The notes under the pieces were generated by a model. That model was not told the DNA's origin. It ran no database searches and saw only the letters and a program-made list of their open reading frames with translations. Shown one piece after another: positions 7,345 to 18,000 of a DNA stretch of 48,798 nt. Within the stretch, counting starts at the first letter, position 1; each line of letters starts with the position of its first letter. The stretch covers positions 1-48,798 of the forward strand of contig NZ_JASSVM010000012.1 in the NCBI RefSeq assembly GCF_030541005.1, given 5' to 3'. Position numbers and translations under genes: made by a program. The stretch comes from Marinobacter sp. SS5-14b. Its GTDB lineage: Bacteria > Pseudomonadota > Gammaproteobacteria > Pseudomonadales > Oleiphilaceae.

Positions 7345-9855
7345 TTATCCATCAGTTAAGCGCCTCAACAATGCGCACAACTCTATTATCGCTTCCTGGG
7401 CAGATCCGGGTGAGTCAAAGCGAGACAGATACTTGACGGGGGCGTCGTCTAGACTCTCTTCGGCATGGAATCCAAGAGGCTTCATTGCAGAAACGACCTC
7501 CAAAGAAGAGGCGCCATCACCTATTGCTGAAAAAAGAAACTGGTATTGATGACCTTGATACCATACTTTCAATTGATAATCCTTACCATCCAGTCGGAAT
7601 CCCGAGAACAAAATATAAGTAAGGGCTTCTGAACTTCTGTCGGCGTGATAATCAATCGACTGAAACGGTCTTAAATCTAGATTCTCAGACGAAATTTTTA
7701 ACTCAAGAAATTTGGAATATAGCTCGGTGTGGTAGTGGTTTCGCTGCGACTCGTGTAACAGCACTACCTCTTTGTTGTTCCTGACAATAAATCCTTGATT
7801 ACAAATTCTGAAAAGTTCCGGCATGCTAATCAGCAAGCTCCGCCAATCCTTAATCGGTGAGACCTCCATTGCAGCAGCGCAAATTTTTTCCAACGACCCC
7901 TGTACATCATCCGCATCAAACTTCGGGTCATCGAAAACATCTCTGACGAAGCTTTGCCTGCGATCCCAAGGATCTCCGTCGTTATAAGGGAGACGAAGCA
8001 GTCTCTTCCAACTATGGTCTCGTTCAATGTTGTTTTTGGCTAAACGAGTGCTTAACAAATTAAACCGGTCGGCAGTAGTCGTAGTAAAATAAACGCCTTT
8101 GGTTAGCACGGCTCTTTCCCAAGAATAGTCTATTCTGGCAGAGCTATCTCTGATCGCTGAAAATACAGCAGAGGCAGACCTAGCATACCGGCGGAATTCA
8201 TCCAAATATTGTTGGCCCGAGCCATTCCAATTTGTATCACCATGCTTCGAGTAATAATCGACAATCCCAGAGAATTTCAGGATGAAACCGACTTGTCCTC
8301 GAAAGAACGGGTGGTTTTCGATGGCCACTATCTCCGAACGCCATTCCGGAGACTTAGAAATTAAATGCGCTTTTATCTTTTCTTCAGTGACTTGAGCCCC
8401 TAGAAAGCCTTCTACATCAATATCGCGGCACAATAGCTCCAATATTGGAGTATCTTGCTCAGCTAAATCACGAATGGAACCCAGCAACTGGTAATAATCA
8501 TCAAGGGTATTGATGATTGTGTTTTCTGTTAAGTTAAAGATCACCCTCATCCAGGACAACAATTCGTCCTGTCGGAGCCCGTTCCCCACTGCACGATAAA
8601 ATCCGTAAAAACGCAGTTTCTCGGGATAGCTGGTGGTGTTTTTGATAACAGCTTTAAAGGTTTCTTCTTCCGAGTAGTACGGATTGGGCTCTAGGTACGG
8701 AGTTATCTTGCCTTCGTTCAGGCTACCACGGTGCAGGAGGTCAAACATCGCAATCAGGTGAACGATAAGTCTCTGCGAAACGCAGTTATGATCGTCGTAA
8801 TCCGTAAACGACCAGCTCTTCAAACTCCCCCCTACTCCAAAAAAGTCTCTCTCGAGACTCTGGTCAAGAATATGGAAGTTCGCGATCACCAGAGCTATAA
8901 AATTCATTAGCTCATCGTCGTAGGTATTGTCAGTTGAAGCCTCGTTACGGTAGCTCCAGAAAAGATCCGCCCAGTCGGTATCGATCTTGTGGATAAAGTA
9001 CTCGTAACCGGAAACGGGCCGGTCCTGAAATCCGAGCCGGTATTCCGGCCATGGTGAGCTAAATGACTTTACTTTCTTCTCGAGACGGGCCTTAAAATTT
9101 TCGAACTGGGTGAGAGGCTTTCCCCTGGCGTTCATCTTGATGTAGAGATCATCGGTGAGTTTAAACTCCTGCAAGTTCAAAAACAGGAAGGTGATCACCG
9201 GGACCTCATCATCCACTAGTAGATCAAAGAACTCCGTACAGCCATCAAAGCGGTCATGTATTGCATCAAGCATTGTCAGCATAGATCGAATGGTGGGGTC
9301 ACTGCTCCACGAAAGATAAAACCAACCGGTGTCCCGAATGGTGGCCTCAATGCTCCCAGTGCCTGTTTCGTTACAGAGCAAATCCTTGATCTGGATATCG
9401 TTGGCTATCAATGCATCGCAAAACTCACTCGAACTGGTCCTAGTTTCATAAGTGAACAGTGAGCGCCCCTTAACGCTTAAGGCGCTTCTTAGAAACTCAG
9501 CTCTCCCGGAAATTTGTGCAAGATACCAGTGCAGTAAAAAGAGAGTGGTCAGTCGCTGTTGCCCATCCAGCGGCACAAACCGCCCTGCCACGGGGTGTTT
9601 CTCAGTTTTCTCTAGTTTAATATCGTCGGCCACGATGCTCCCATAGACGAAATCGAGGTCTCGAAGCGGTGTCCCTTTTTTCAGATAACCGTAAAGTGCG
9701 TCCAAAAACGCTTTACGGACGGCTTTCTGATTTGGGCGACCCTGAGCATAGTCACGCTGTATTATCGGAATTTCGACCCGAAGCCGCTTTTTGCTGATAA
9801 GCTGAAAAAAGCTAAGACGCTCTCCCGATTGGTGCACAATATCCTGACTAGGCAT
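7345..9855 (-). CDS. DUF262-domain protein, large partner (836 aa)
   Basis: N-terminal DUF262 (ParB/Srx-like NTPase-nuclease fold of GmrS-type modification-dependent endonucleases): IIQRDYAQGR near residue 30 and the signature LDGQQRLTTLFLL near residue 96, with a KMNARGKPLTQFEN block near residue 250. The remaining 500 residues carry no visible HNH (DUF1524) motif. The start is placed at the ATG at 9855, which overlaps the stop of the upstream gene by eight bases (ATGCCTAG); a longer frame to 9900 would run deep into that gene. Paired with another DUF262 protein, it probably forms a two-component restriction-like defence cassette in which the partner supplies the HNH site. Confidence 0.75.
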   Translation of the reverse strand: MPSQDIVHQSGERLSFFQLISKKRLRVEIPIIQRDYAQGRPNQKAVRKAFLDALYGYLKKGTPLRDLDFVYGSIVADDIKLEKTEKHPVAGRFVPLDGQQRLTTLFLLHWYLAQISGRAEFLRSALSVKGRSLFTYETRTSSSEFCDALIANDIQIKDLLCNETGTGSIEATIRDTGWFYLSWSSDPTIRSMLTMLDAIHDRFDGCTEFFDLLVDDEVPVITFLFLNLQEFKLTDDLYIKMNARGKPLTQFENFKARLEKKVKSFSSPWPEYRLGFQDRPVSGYEYFIHKIDTDWADLFWSYRNEASTDNTYDDELMNFIALVIANFHILDQSLERDFFGVGGSLKSWSFTDYDDHNCVSQRLIVHLIAMFDLLHRGSLNEGKITPYLEPNPYYSEEETFKAVIKNTTSYPEKLRFYGFYRAVGNGLRQDELLSWMRVIFNLTENTIINTLDDYYQLLGSIRDLAEQDTPILELLCRDIDVEGFLGAQVTEEKIKAHLISKSPEWRSEIVAIENHPFFRGQVGFILKFSGIVDYYSKHGDTNWNGSGQQYLDEFRRYARSASAVFSAIRDSSARIDYSWERAVLTKGVYFTTTTADRFNLLSTRLAKNNIERDHSWKRLLRLPYNDGDPWDRRQSFVRDVFDDPKFDADDVQGSLEKICAAAMEVSPIKDWRSLLISMPELFRICNQGFIVRNNKEVVLLHESQRNHYHTELYSKFLELKISSENLDLRPFQSIDYHADRSSEALTYILFSGFRLDGKDYQLKVWYQGHQYQFLFSAIGDGASSLEVVSAMKPLGFHAEESLDDAPVKYLSRFDSPGSAQEAIIELCALLRRLTDG

Positions 9856-11608
9856 CCAGGCCTCCTTGCTTGGGAAGATATTCGGATAGGGATTCTTCAA
9901 TAGCTGCTAGGTAGTCATTAGCATCCGACTCTTGCCAATACAGCAGGTCGCTAGACGAACGGCTATAAAACTTCAAAAATACGTTCTTGGTACAGATTGG
10001 AACAAATATTCCACGCATGTCGTTTTCAATGATGCGTGTGCGCTTCACGGGATACAGAGCGTTCTTGTAGCTTCGATTGGTGTTTGCATCCAGCAAGGCT
10101 AAATTCCCGAGGCTGTCGGCCCACCCTACATCGTCATGGCCGAAATGATTGCAAATCTCGCCATACAAGCCTTCAAAATCATCTTCATCCAGCTTTGTCT
10201 GCTTCAGCAGACGCTCTATATCCTCTACGAACTTTTGCCTGTCTGTGTCAGTTGGTAGCTTTGCGTGCTGGAAGTAGCCCAGCATATCTTCAAGCCAGGC
10301 AATGCGGCTGGAGCCAATGGGCACCGTATCGGTTTGCGAACGGATATGCTCAATGTCCCAATTTTCGCGCTTATAGCGATCAAACGGAAAGCGGATATCC
10401 GCTTCCTTTGTCGCCAATAACGTCTGGATATTGAAGAGCAATAGCACTCTCTTAATGAGCGGATCACCGTAATTCAATTCAGTCAATTCACAGCGCACCC
10501 GCTCGCGGATTCTATCTTTCAGATAGTTTTTGAAAGCTGTTTTAGAGGTGCCTGGTTGATCGGAGGCTTTCTTGAGCGTGACAACATCCTCTCCACATTC
10601 CACCAAGAACCCAATTAGGTGGAACAGCTCCCGATCGCGATACCACTCGTCGAAGGTTAGAAAATAATCTTTGATGCCCTTCCAAAGGGTACCGATATCA
10701 GCGCTGCCCTCGTTAAAATCAGCATTGAACTTATGGAAGGTGAAGTAATTCTCGGCGCCAACCTTTTTTCCTTTCATCAAATCGAAAATGAATTCAATGC
10801 GGGTTTCGTAACGTTCGCCAGAATCTGAGCGGTGAATGAAGTACCAGAAATCGGGCGCTTGCAGTTGTTTCTCTATACTGTCCCACTCTGATGCAATCTG
10901 AATTTGCTTAAGTTGTGCCTGATCGGCATCAAAGTGATGGCGCTGTAGGAAAAGGGCCCTGACCAGCTCCGCATTGGTCAGAGGGATTTTTCCAATGTTG
11001 ATGCGGGAAAACACATCCACCGCATAATCATTGCCAACACACTCATCAGTCAGGTCGTACCAAATTACTTTAACCGACTGAGCTGTCTCTGGCTTGGCTA
11101 ACAGGACCGAAAGAAAGGCATTGTTTTCGTTAAAATCTCTACCGTCGAACCATTCTGATACCGCTTCATAGGCGCGGGCTATGTGGAAAAAATCAATATT
11201 ATTGGTTTCTTCTGCCGGTCGGATGTTCTTTAGAAAGCTCGCACTTTCCGAGCGGGTCTCGTATTCAAGCGTATACAGAGGCTTTTTGTAAGCCTCTTGA
11301 AGCTCCCGCCGAAGATGCTCTTTTTCAAGGTAATGGAGAATGATGTACAGGGTTGTCAGGCGCTGCTGGCCATCTACTAACTCCCAGTGATGGTCCCGCT
11401 TCACCACTACGATGGGTTGCAGGCAGTAGAAAGCTGACTTTTCGCTCGATGTTTGCTGACTGAATTCCCAGATATCGTCTAACAGCTCCTTAACCTGAAT
11501 CTCGGACCAGCGATAACCACGCTGATAAGCTGGTATGTAGAAATGCTCCCCCAAGAGTTCGTAGATATTCTTTAAGCAGAGTTTCTCCTGAACCAGAACA
11601 TCATTCAT
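9848..11608 (-). CDS. DUF262 plus DUF1524 (HNH) GmrSD-like protein (586 aa)
   Basis: N-terminal DUF262 with YIPAYQRGYRW (about residues 24-34) and VDGQQRLTTLYII (about 78-90), then FSRINIGKIPLTNAELV near 203. The C-terminal half holds a DUF1524-like His-Me nuclease signature: WDIEHIRSQTD near residue 419, followed by the Leu-Gly-Asn-Leu-Ala-Leu-Leu stretch with N-x-x-y-K residues near 505-520. Such proteins are type IV, modification-dependent restriction enzymes (GmrSD, SspE, BrxU relatives) that cleave modified phage DNA with NTP. It is translated just before the 836-aa DUF262 protein. The 140 bases upstream are AT-rich and may carry its own promoter; no operator-like repeat was seen. Confidence 0.82.
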   Translation of the reverse strand: MNDVLVQEKLCLKNIYELLGEHFYIPAYQRGYRWSEIQVKELLDDIWEFSQQTSSEKSAFYCLQPIVVVKRDHHWELVDGQQRLTTLYIILHYLEKEHLRRELQEAYKKPLYTLEYETRSESASFLKNIRPAEETNNIDFFHIARAYEAVSEWFDGRDFNENNAFLSVLLAKPETAQSVKVIWYDLTDECVGNDYAVDVFSRINIGKIPLTNAELVRALFLQRHHFDADQAQLKQIQIASEWDSIEKQLQAPDFWYFIHRSDSGERYETRIEFIFDLMKGKKVGAENYFTFHKFNADFNEGSADIGTLWKGIKDYFLTFDEWYRDRELFHLIGFLVECGEDVVTLKKASDQPGTSKTAFKNYLKDRIRERVRCELTELNYGDPLIKRVLLLFNIQTLLATKEADIRFPFDRYKRENWDIEHIRSQTDTVPIGSSRIAWLEDMLGYFQHAKLPTDTDRQKFVEDIERLLKQTKLDEDDFEGLYGEICNHFGHDDVGWADSLGNLALLDANTNRSYKNALYPVKRTRIIENDMRGIFVPICTKNVFLKFYSRSSSDLLYWQESDANDYLAAIEESLSEYLPKQGGLDA

Positions 11609-11748
11609 ATCAACTTATTTCCCTTGCCATTAGTTTAGCTGCCTACCCTATTTAATTTCTACCCGCAGCCTCTGCTTCATTTCTTATCGTTACTTAAGAA
11701 AATATTGTCCACTTACCTCACCCGAAGCTGGCAATCGGTCCACAAGTC

Positions 11749-12966
11749 TTACTCATCCCATTTCTTCGGATCCGGAAGAACTGGCTGCGTTTTATCTGGG
11801 TATGTAAGAAATTCTTTCCAAATTACATGGGTTCTCTCATGTATCAATTCTTTATGGCAGCGATAATATTCAAAAAACCGAACAGACCCACCGCTCCACC
11901 TTTCGTACACAGCATCACAATGGGCATTTGCGTACTGTTCCCATAGACTCTGTGCATTTTGAATAGCATTCTTCAGCTCTCCCTCTGCAATAAGAGCCTC
12001 AGCCAAGTACGCATCCATCTCCTCAGATGCTATTTCCATTTTTGTCTTTTCGGCCTGCTGGATCTCGCGCATCGTTTGCGGGTCATTTTCGTGCGTAGAA
12101 TCTGCATAGAATACAAGTTTTTCAACAGTGACCATGCTGACAAGCTCTGCAATCCGCTCTGAATATTCAGAATAAATACACTGCTCATCGTCACATTTGG
12201 CTCGTTTATTCAGCCAATTCAATTGACTGGTCCTGAGTTCATCATGCTCAATCTCTGCTTGCACAAAATTATAGATGTTAGCCAAAACGCGATCTGCTCG
12301 TGACAATTGACTACTGCCACAAATCTGTTTTTCCACTTGAGAAAGCTTGGAGGTGTTCGAGCATGAAAAAGACGGGCCAATAGCAGGCTCACAGTCTTGG
12401 CAGTATTCTTCGTACAGCCCGAGATACCGAATAAACTCGTTGGCAACCGAAGAGTTAACATCTTTGATCAAGCTATCTTCCAAACTCTGGTATTGGCTAA
12501 CCAGTCGGTAAATATTCCCCCAATCATCAGAGTTAAACCACTTCTGCCCCAGAACCAAAGACTCCAACATCAGCATGGATTGCTTATCTGAATAATCGGG
12601 ATACGCCAAGCTGAGCAGCAGTCTCGGCGTTTCAGTATCATTGGGATTGTTAACCATCATGGCATAGGCCAGCGTAAGTAATAGGTCCGGCTTTTCTTGA
12701 ACATCAGTCAGCGACCTGAGATACACCTTCAACTTACTCACTAACTCGTCTTTCGCTGGATGCCCGGCAATAACTGCCAATTTTTCCCCTATTGGAGAAT
12801 CACCGAGTGCCAACTCCCGGACAAGTAGCTGATGATCTTGGATATATATATCCTTGAGATCATACCCCTCAGAAAAGCTGATTGATGTAATAGGCGAGTC
12901 AGCCTGCACGCCCGCCGATATAAAGAAAACAGTAGCGACAAAGCATCTTAACAATCGCTTTATCAT
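11749..12966 (-). CDS. Secreted protein with LprI-like domain (405 aa)
   Basis: A classical Sec signal peptide (basic MIKRLLR, hydrophobic core, cleavage likely after VQA near residue 22) is followed by a helical region and, around residues 200-270, a cysteine-containing block (SCSNTSKLSQVEKQICGSS... LNKRAKCDDEQC) typical of LprI-type (DUF1311) domains, which occur in periplasmic lysozyme-inhibitor-like proteins. A charged helical C-terminus follows. The ATG overlaps the stop of the upstream helicase gene (ATGA), so the two are translationally coupled: a periplasmic protein at the end of a helicase/methylase array is unexpected. It may guard the envelope or be a passenger. Exact role unknown. 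Confidence 0.7.
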   Translation of the reverse strand: MIKRLLRCFVATVFFISAGVQADSPITSISFSEGYDLKDIYIQDHQLLVRELALGDSPIGEKLAVIAGHPAKDELVSKLKVYLRSLTDVQEKPDLLLTLAYAMMVNNPNDTETPRLLLSLAYPDYSDKQSMLMLESLVLGQKWFNSDDWGNIYRLVSQYQSLEDSLIKDVNSSVANEFIRYLGLYEEYCQDCEPAIGPSFSCSNTSKLSQVEKQICGSSQLSRADRVLANIYNFVQAEIEHDELRTSQLNWLNKRAKCDDEQCIYSEYSERIAELVSMVTVEKLVFYADSTHENDPQTMREIQQAEKTKMEIASEEMDAYLAEALIAEGELKNAIQNAQSLWEQYANAHCDAVYERWSGGSVRFFEYYRCHKELIHERTHVIWKEFLTYPDKTQPVLPDPKKWDE

Positions 12967-15020
12967 TCCTTTTCCCCTGTAGTTTTTGCAACAACCAGCA
13001 ACTGCTGCCTCGCCCGCGTAGCCGCAACATAGTTCTCAAACCGTTCCAGCACGTTTTCGCTATCCCCGAAATCAAGAATCGCGACTGCCTTAAATTCCAG
13101 ACCTTTAATTCTCTTTTTCGTACCAAACCGGATGCCACCCTCCTCCTGGCCGGGGTCGGCCTGACGGGCTTTCAATTCAACGGTTCCTAAGCCATTACTC
13201 TCCAGAGCATTAATCACTTTGGAATTCGGTGGGGTCAGGCAGATTTCATGGGTTGCGATATCACCGGACTCAGTCAAGCCCTTAACCCAGGTCACTACAG
13301 CGTCGACCATTTCTCCGTCGCTTGCGCATTTGACCAGCTGGGGTTTCGGCCCATGGAACACCGAGCGATCACCCTGAGTAGCCACATCCTCGCCATCCAG
13401 ATCGTCAATCGACATACCTTGGAGAACACCGTGAGCCCAGTTCCTGATCTCCTCACTGGTACGGTAGTTGATCTTCAATCTCCGTGAACGCCCACGAACA
13501 TCAATCCCAGCTCTGCTCATGGGCACTGGAACCGTGTTGTAAATTCTCTGGTGACCATCGCCCACAACACATAAGGGGTTGTTCAAGCCTTCCTTTAAAG
13601 GGCTGATAGCGGCGATGAGACGTAGTGCCTCAAGTCCAAAGTCCTGAGTCTCATCTACGAGCACATAGCGGTAACCCGGAAATTCGCCTTTCTCGGCTAC
13701 CAATCTCGCCTGATGGATCAAACCGTCAAACGTCACAAGTCGGCGGTACTCCAGTTGCCGTCTGGCCTCAACAAACAGCTTCCAGATCTGGCGGCGCTGT
13801 TTCCGCTTGAGAACCGGCCGACCAGAACGAACCATCGTGAGGTAATCGTCTTCAGAGGTGATCCCCATCGGGTCAATTACTTGTTCGAACTCTTCTCGTA
13901 CAAAATCAGGAGTAAACTCCAGGCCCGAAGCAACCGGAGATGTCATCACCTGCTTCCACACAGATTTCAAATCATCTGGTTCTGCAATCTTTGCTTGACC
14001 CTGGGCACGGAAACAAATGGTCCGAGCCAGTTGGTGAAGGTTTGTTACCTCAATCTTTTCAACCACGCTTGGAGCCAGCTTTTCCATCAGACCCTTGATG
14101 GTGACCGACAGGTTCGTGGTGTAAGTGGTAATCAAAACTTTATCATCATCAACACATTGATTTGCCAACCACGCTGCCCGATGCATCAACGCAACCGTTT
14201 TGCCTGTCCCAGCGGCACCAAAAATCTTCATGGGCCCTTTGGTATTCCACTCCACCAATTTGCGCTGATACGGATGCAGAAATATTCGCCACTCTTCGAT
14301 GTCTTCGCTGAGGATCTCCTGAAGGTGCTCCTCGCCTTGGACCAACACCAAATCCATATTGGTCATATCAGCCAGATGGCTAAAGTCACCTGGAGTAGTT
14401 GGCTTCTGGATCTCGTCCAGGCCGCCGAGCATCTCATTGAGAGCATCATCCAAGGTCATTCCGGCGGCAATGCCGAATAGAATCTGCCCAGCCTCCGGAG
14501 GCAGGTAATCCGAAAGACGTTCAAAATCGTCATCGTTACGCACCGCTCGAACTGCCGGAATCAACGCTTCCGGAACCCCCGCCTGAAAAAGTTCTTTATC
14601 GGAGAGTTTCTGGAGGACGTAGGCCTCTGTTTCAGTTTCAGCTTCATATTCAGCGGTCTCTGCGTCGTGAACAGATTGCTCCGCCAGCTCCACATCGAAC
14701 ACTTGAAAAGTACCTAGTGCCATGTGTGCTTCGAACTGCTTGTTCATGCACCATTGATAGGCTTCATCATGGTGGTCGATGTGCATGAGCAGATAGGTAT
14801 CACCCTTTTCCGGAGCGATCACGATGGCCCGGTAATCCAACCCCACCCTGGCGCTCCGTACTTTCTTATCCTTTGCAGCCTCAATGGGCTCAAGGTGAAT
14901 ACTTGCCTGCGTACTATCACTCTCGAATTTATAAGTGAGCTCGTAAACTTTTTTCTGAACTTTCGCTGGAAGCTTGCCGAAATTTTTCAGCACATCCCGG
15001 TGCAGCATCATCTTGGCCAT
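12963..15020 (-). CDS. RelE-like/UvrD-type superfamily 1 helicase fusion (685 aa)
   Basis: The first 90 residues resemble RelE/ParE/HigB-like folds (HRDVLKNFGKLPAKVQKKVYEL, then VRSARVGLDYRAIVIAPE and a HIDHHDEAY end). A UvrD/Rep helicase follows: Walker A FGAAGTGKTVALMHRA near residue 270, VLVDETQDFG (about 455), a Q-motif-like GDGHQRIYN (about 490), INYRTSEEI (about 516), RIKGLEFKAVAILD (about 640) and a final AATRARQQLLVV. All helicase motifs look intact. A strong AAGGAGGAG site precedes the ATG, two bases after the stop of the giant helicase. Known examples of RelE-UvrD fusions occur in defence islands; whether the RelE part cuts mRNA or only binds nucleic acid is unknown. Confidence 0.82.
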   Translation of the reverse strand: MAKMMLHRDVLKNFGKLPAKVQKKVYELTYKFESDSTQASIHLEPIEAAKDKKVRSARVGLDYRAIVIAPEKGDTYLLMHIDHHDEAYQWCMNKQFEAHMALGTFQVFDVELAEQSVHDAETAEYEAETETEAYVLQKLSDKELFQAGVPEALIPAVRAVRNDDDFERLSDYLPPEAGQILFGIAAGMTLDDALNEMLGGLDEIQKPTTPGDFSHLADMTNMDLVLVQGEEHLQEILSEDIEEWRIFLHPYQRKLVEWNTKGPMKIFGAAGTGKTVALMHRAAWLANQCVDDDKVLITTYTTNLSVTIKGLMEKLAPSVVEKIEVTNLHQLARTICFRAQGQAKIAEPDDLKSVWKQVMTSPVASGLEFTPDFVREEFEQVIDPMGITSEDDYLTMVRSGRPVLKRKQRRQIWKLFVEARRQLEYRRLVTFDGLIHQARLVAEKGEFPGYRYVLVDETQDFGLEALRLIAAISPLKEGLNNPLCVVGDGHQRIYNTVPVPMSRAGIDVRGRSRRLKINYRTSEEIRNWAHGVLQGMSIDDLDGEDVATQGDRSVFHGPKPQLVKCASDGEMVDAVVTWVKGLTESGDIATHEICLTPPNSKVINALESNGLGTVELKARQADPGQEEGGIRFGTKKRIKGLEFKAVAILDFGDSENVLERFENYVAATRARQQLLVVAKTTGEKE

Positions 15021-15022
15021 GT

Positions 15023-18000
15023 TTATTCTCCTCCTTTTTGTTTCGGCAGCTGGTCAATACACCACTGCTCCCCGCGCTCTTCGATATCTTTCAGAGTTAT
15101 CGCCTGCCATCCGGCTCCTTGCCACTGACCAACGAACTCTTCCTGAGTCCCTGCCAGAATGGCAATGGGTACGGCCGCCTCTGGCCATGCCAGTTCTGCA
15201 AAATAAATATCAGACAGATCATCGCTGTAGTATTCACTTTCCGGCAGCTCAACACTCGCTGCGGCGAGATGTGGTATCAATTTTTTAACCGGCACAATGG
15301 CATCGTCCAGCAGCTCCTGCCATTGCTCATCCAAACTTACCTGAGGCGTCAGTGTAGGCTCTGGGATTACCCCATCCTCCACCTCAGACGTGGTATAGAA
15401 CATCACATTGCCCATGAACTGGAACAAGTTCATCAATGCGTGGAAGCGTCGCCAACGCAGTTTGAAGGTTTCGGTACCTGAACGCTCCGCCTCTGAATCC
15501 CCCAGACGCAGCTCACTGTATAGGTTGGTGTAATCCGACTGAATCAACTGCTCCGAAAGCCCGTAAGCAAACAAATCGTTGCTGATACTCAAATTCTGAG
15601 CGATCCACGTCCACTCCGGATTATCAACTTTTCCGGGTGCTGGCACGGGATATCCCTGCCTCCACATCTGCAACTTTTCAGATGTTTCCCGGGCATCTTG
15701 CCCAATGCCTTGACCCGCCATCAGCATCAGCGTGAAGCCCAATGTCTCCTGACCAACCTTTCGCCAGGTATCATCATTTGGCACCCGCAGAAACGCTTTG
15801 AATTGGCTGAATGCATGCCCGCTTATAGAGCGAAGAGCCGCCTTACCTCCAATATCGTCAATGCGTTTGGGCAAAATAACATCGGTGACCTGCCTATCAA
15901 GATAACGGAACCGCTCGCCATTCTCCTCGCTCAGATCGTCCCAACTGATGGACCACACCCAATACCCCTGGCTCTCCAATACCGATCGTCGTTTACGTAT
16001 ATCATCAGCTAAGCCCGAAGTCGGCTCAGTCGGTTTAACGTGAGGCTCGAAACCATCAAGGAAAATCGCCACCGGTCGGCAAACTTCATCATCCGCAGTC
16101 AGTAGGAAGTCTGGCTGACACTGCACAGCCACACCTTGCGGACTGCCCAACTGTGGCTGCAATTGAAGAGACCAGAGCCGACCATCCCCCAATGTAAAGC
16201 GGAATCCGGTTGCGCCACCGATAAGCTCATCGCGCCAGTCGTCTGGCTTGCCATTCTCCTGCACCCAATCCTGTAGCTTGGTAACAAACCTTTTTTCCAG
16301 AACACTCTCAAACTGGGCTTTCGGCTTAACTTCGTCCAGCTCTGCCTTTGTTTCGCGTTCCATACCGGCAGCAATGAGTTTCTTCAGCAGGCGAATGCCT
16401 CGCTCACGGGATATCTCATCGGCACGGAACTGCATGTGGTAGGTCCGCAGGCACCGGTAACAACCATCCGTATCGTCTTCGGTCTGATGCAACTCACGGC
16501 AACGACACGTCTCCAGCTCTGCCAAAGCAAGCCGCAGCACTTCCATAACCCCTTCACCAGAACGGTCTGCATCATCGCGAGTCTGGAACAGCTCTTTAAG
16601 AAAGCCAGTACCACCCGGCACGGCATCCATCAAAACCAGATAGTTCTGGGTAGTTCCGTCGTTCAGGTTCGGAACTATCTGCTGTTTCACCAGAAGGTGC
16701 CCAGGGTCGCCCTGAAAGCGCAAACGCATCCCAAGATAAATTGCAGCTTCAAGGGTCGACAGGTCTTCAGGCTCCACATCCGGAAGCAACAACCGGATGG
16801 CCTCAGAACGCAACTCTCTGTACAAAAAAACTTTTTCCCATCTGTAAGCGTCCTCCATGCGCCCTTCGCGCTTACGCTTTTGAGTCTCTCGATGGCCGGA
16901 GCAGCTTCTGCGGTGGTTAACCTTATCTCTGGTTTCTCCCGGTTTCACGGCGACACCGCAGTCCGCACAGACGACGAAACCTTCGCTGGACACTTTTACA
17001 TCATTGCCAAAAGCCAGGTCACGGTGCTGGTCCTTGAAGCCCGCATTGACCTCGCGCAGCACCATCGCAGCGCGGTACTCAATACCAAAGGGCAGTTTGT
17101 CATTTGCAACAGCCCCGCTAGCCTGCTCGACCGTTTGGTCGAAGGAATTGACCAACTGGTACACCTCGTTCTCGCGCTCATCGCCTTTGTCGCCGGAAAG
17201 GCTGTCATAAAACTCCATGTAAGAAATCGCCTGGGAACGCGAGAATTCCAGGAAATTAGCCTGCTGGCCTTTGACTGTTTGCCCTTCAATGCCGTCGAAA
17301 CCACATTGTGGACACGCGGGAACAGCCTCTGGGCGATTGATATCGTCCGTCATCCGCATATGGCCACATTGGCCACAAACACCCCACTCGGTTATCAAGG
17401 GTTCGCTCTTGGAGCCGATTTCAATCTGCTGAATGTCAAACCGATGGCTATGGGTATAGAAATGGTTCCAGGGAGCCAGCTCACGAATCGCAGCGGAGCC
17501 GCCGCGTACCAGCTCAAACGGCTCACGAACGCGTAATTCGTGGTCACCAGCAGTACCCTTAGGCTTGCGATGGAACACGGCCCCGGAGAATCGTACGCCG
17601 CGCTCCGGGAATGCGTAGTTGGGCAACAACCCATGTTCCGTCAGCACTTCCAGCGCACTTATCTGGTTCATCTTCAGCTGACGAGCATTGAGAATTCGTT
17701 CCTCTCTCTCAATCTCCAGCAAATCTGCGTTATCAACAGCCCCGTCCAGCTTTTCCTTTTGCGCTCTTAAACGCCGCTTGGCGTTCTCAAGCAACAGCCG
17801 CTGCTGACGGAATTCGGCGGAAGCTTTCTCAATACGCTCCCGTAAGCGCTCCGTCCGGGATTCGGCGAGGAATCGCTGCTGAGTATCGTCCTTGGCATTA
17901 GATTTAAAGCGCTCAAGGAATCGGGTTTGAAGGGTCTGCTCGTTTTCGAGAACCCAGGCCAATAACTCTGGAATATGGCCCGACTTGGTTTCGATAATCT

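Noticed and set aside
13713..14480. Plus-strand frame of 255 codons opposite the UvrD helicase
   Set aside because: Antisense to intact helicase motifs; no start signal.
16436..17536. Plus-strand frame of 366 codons inside the giant helicase gene
   Set aside because: It is antisense to the clear DUF1998/Cys-cluster coding region and has no domain or ribosome binding site; a shadow of the GC-rich sense gene.
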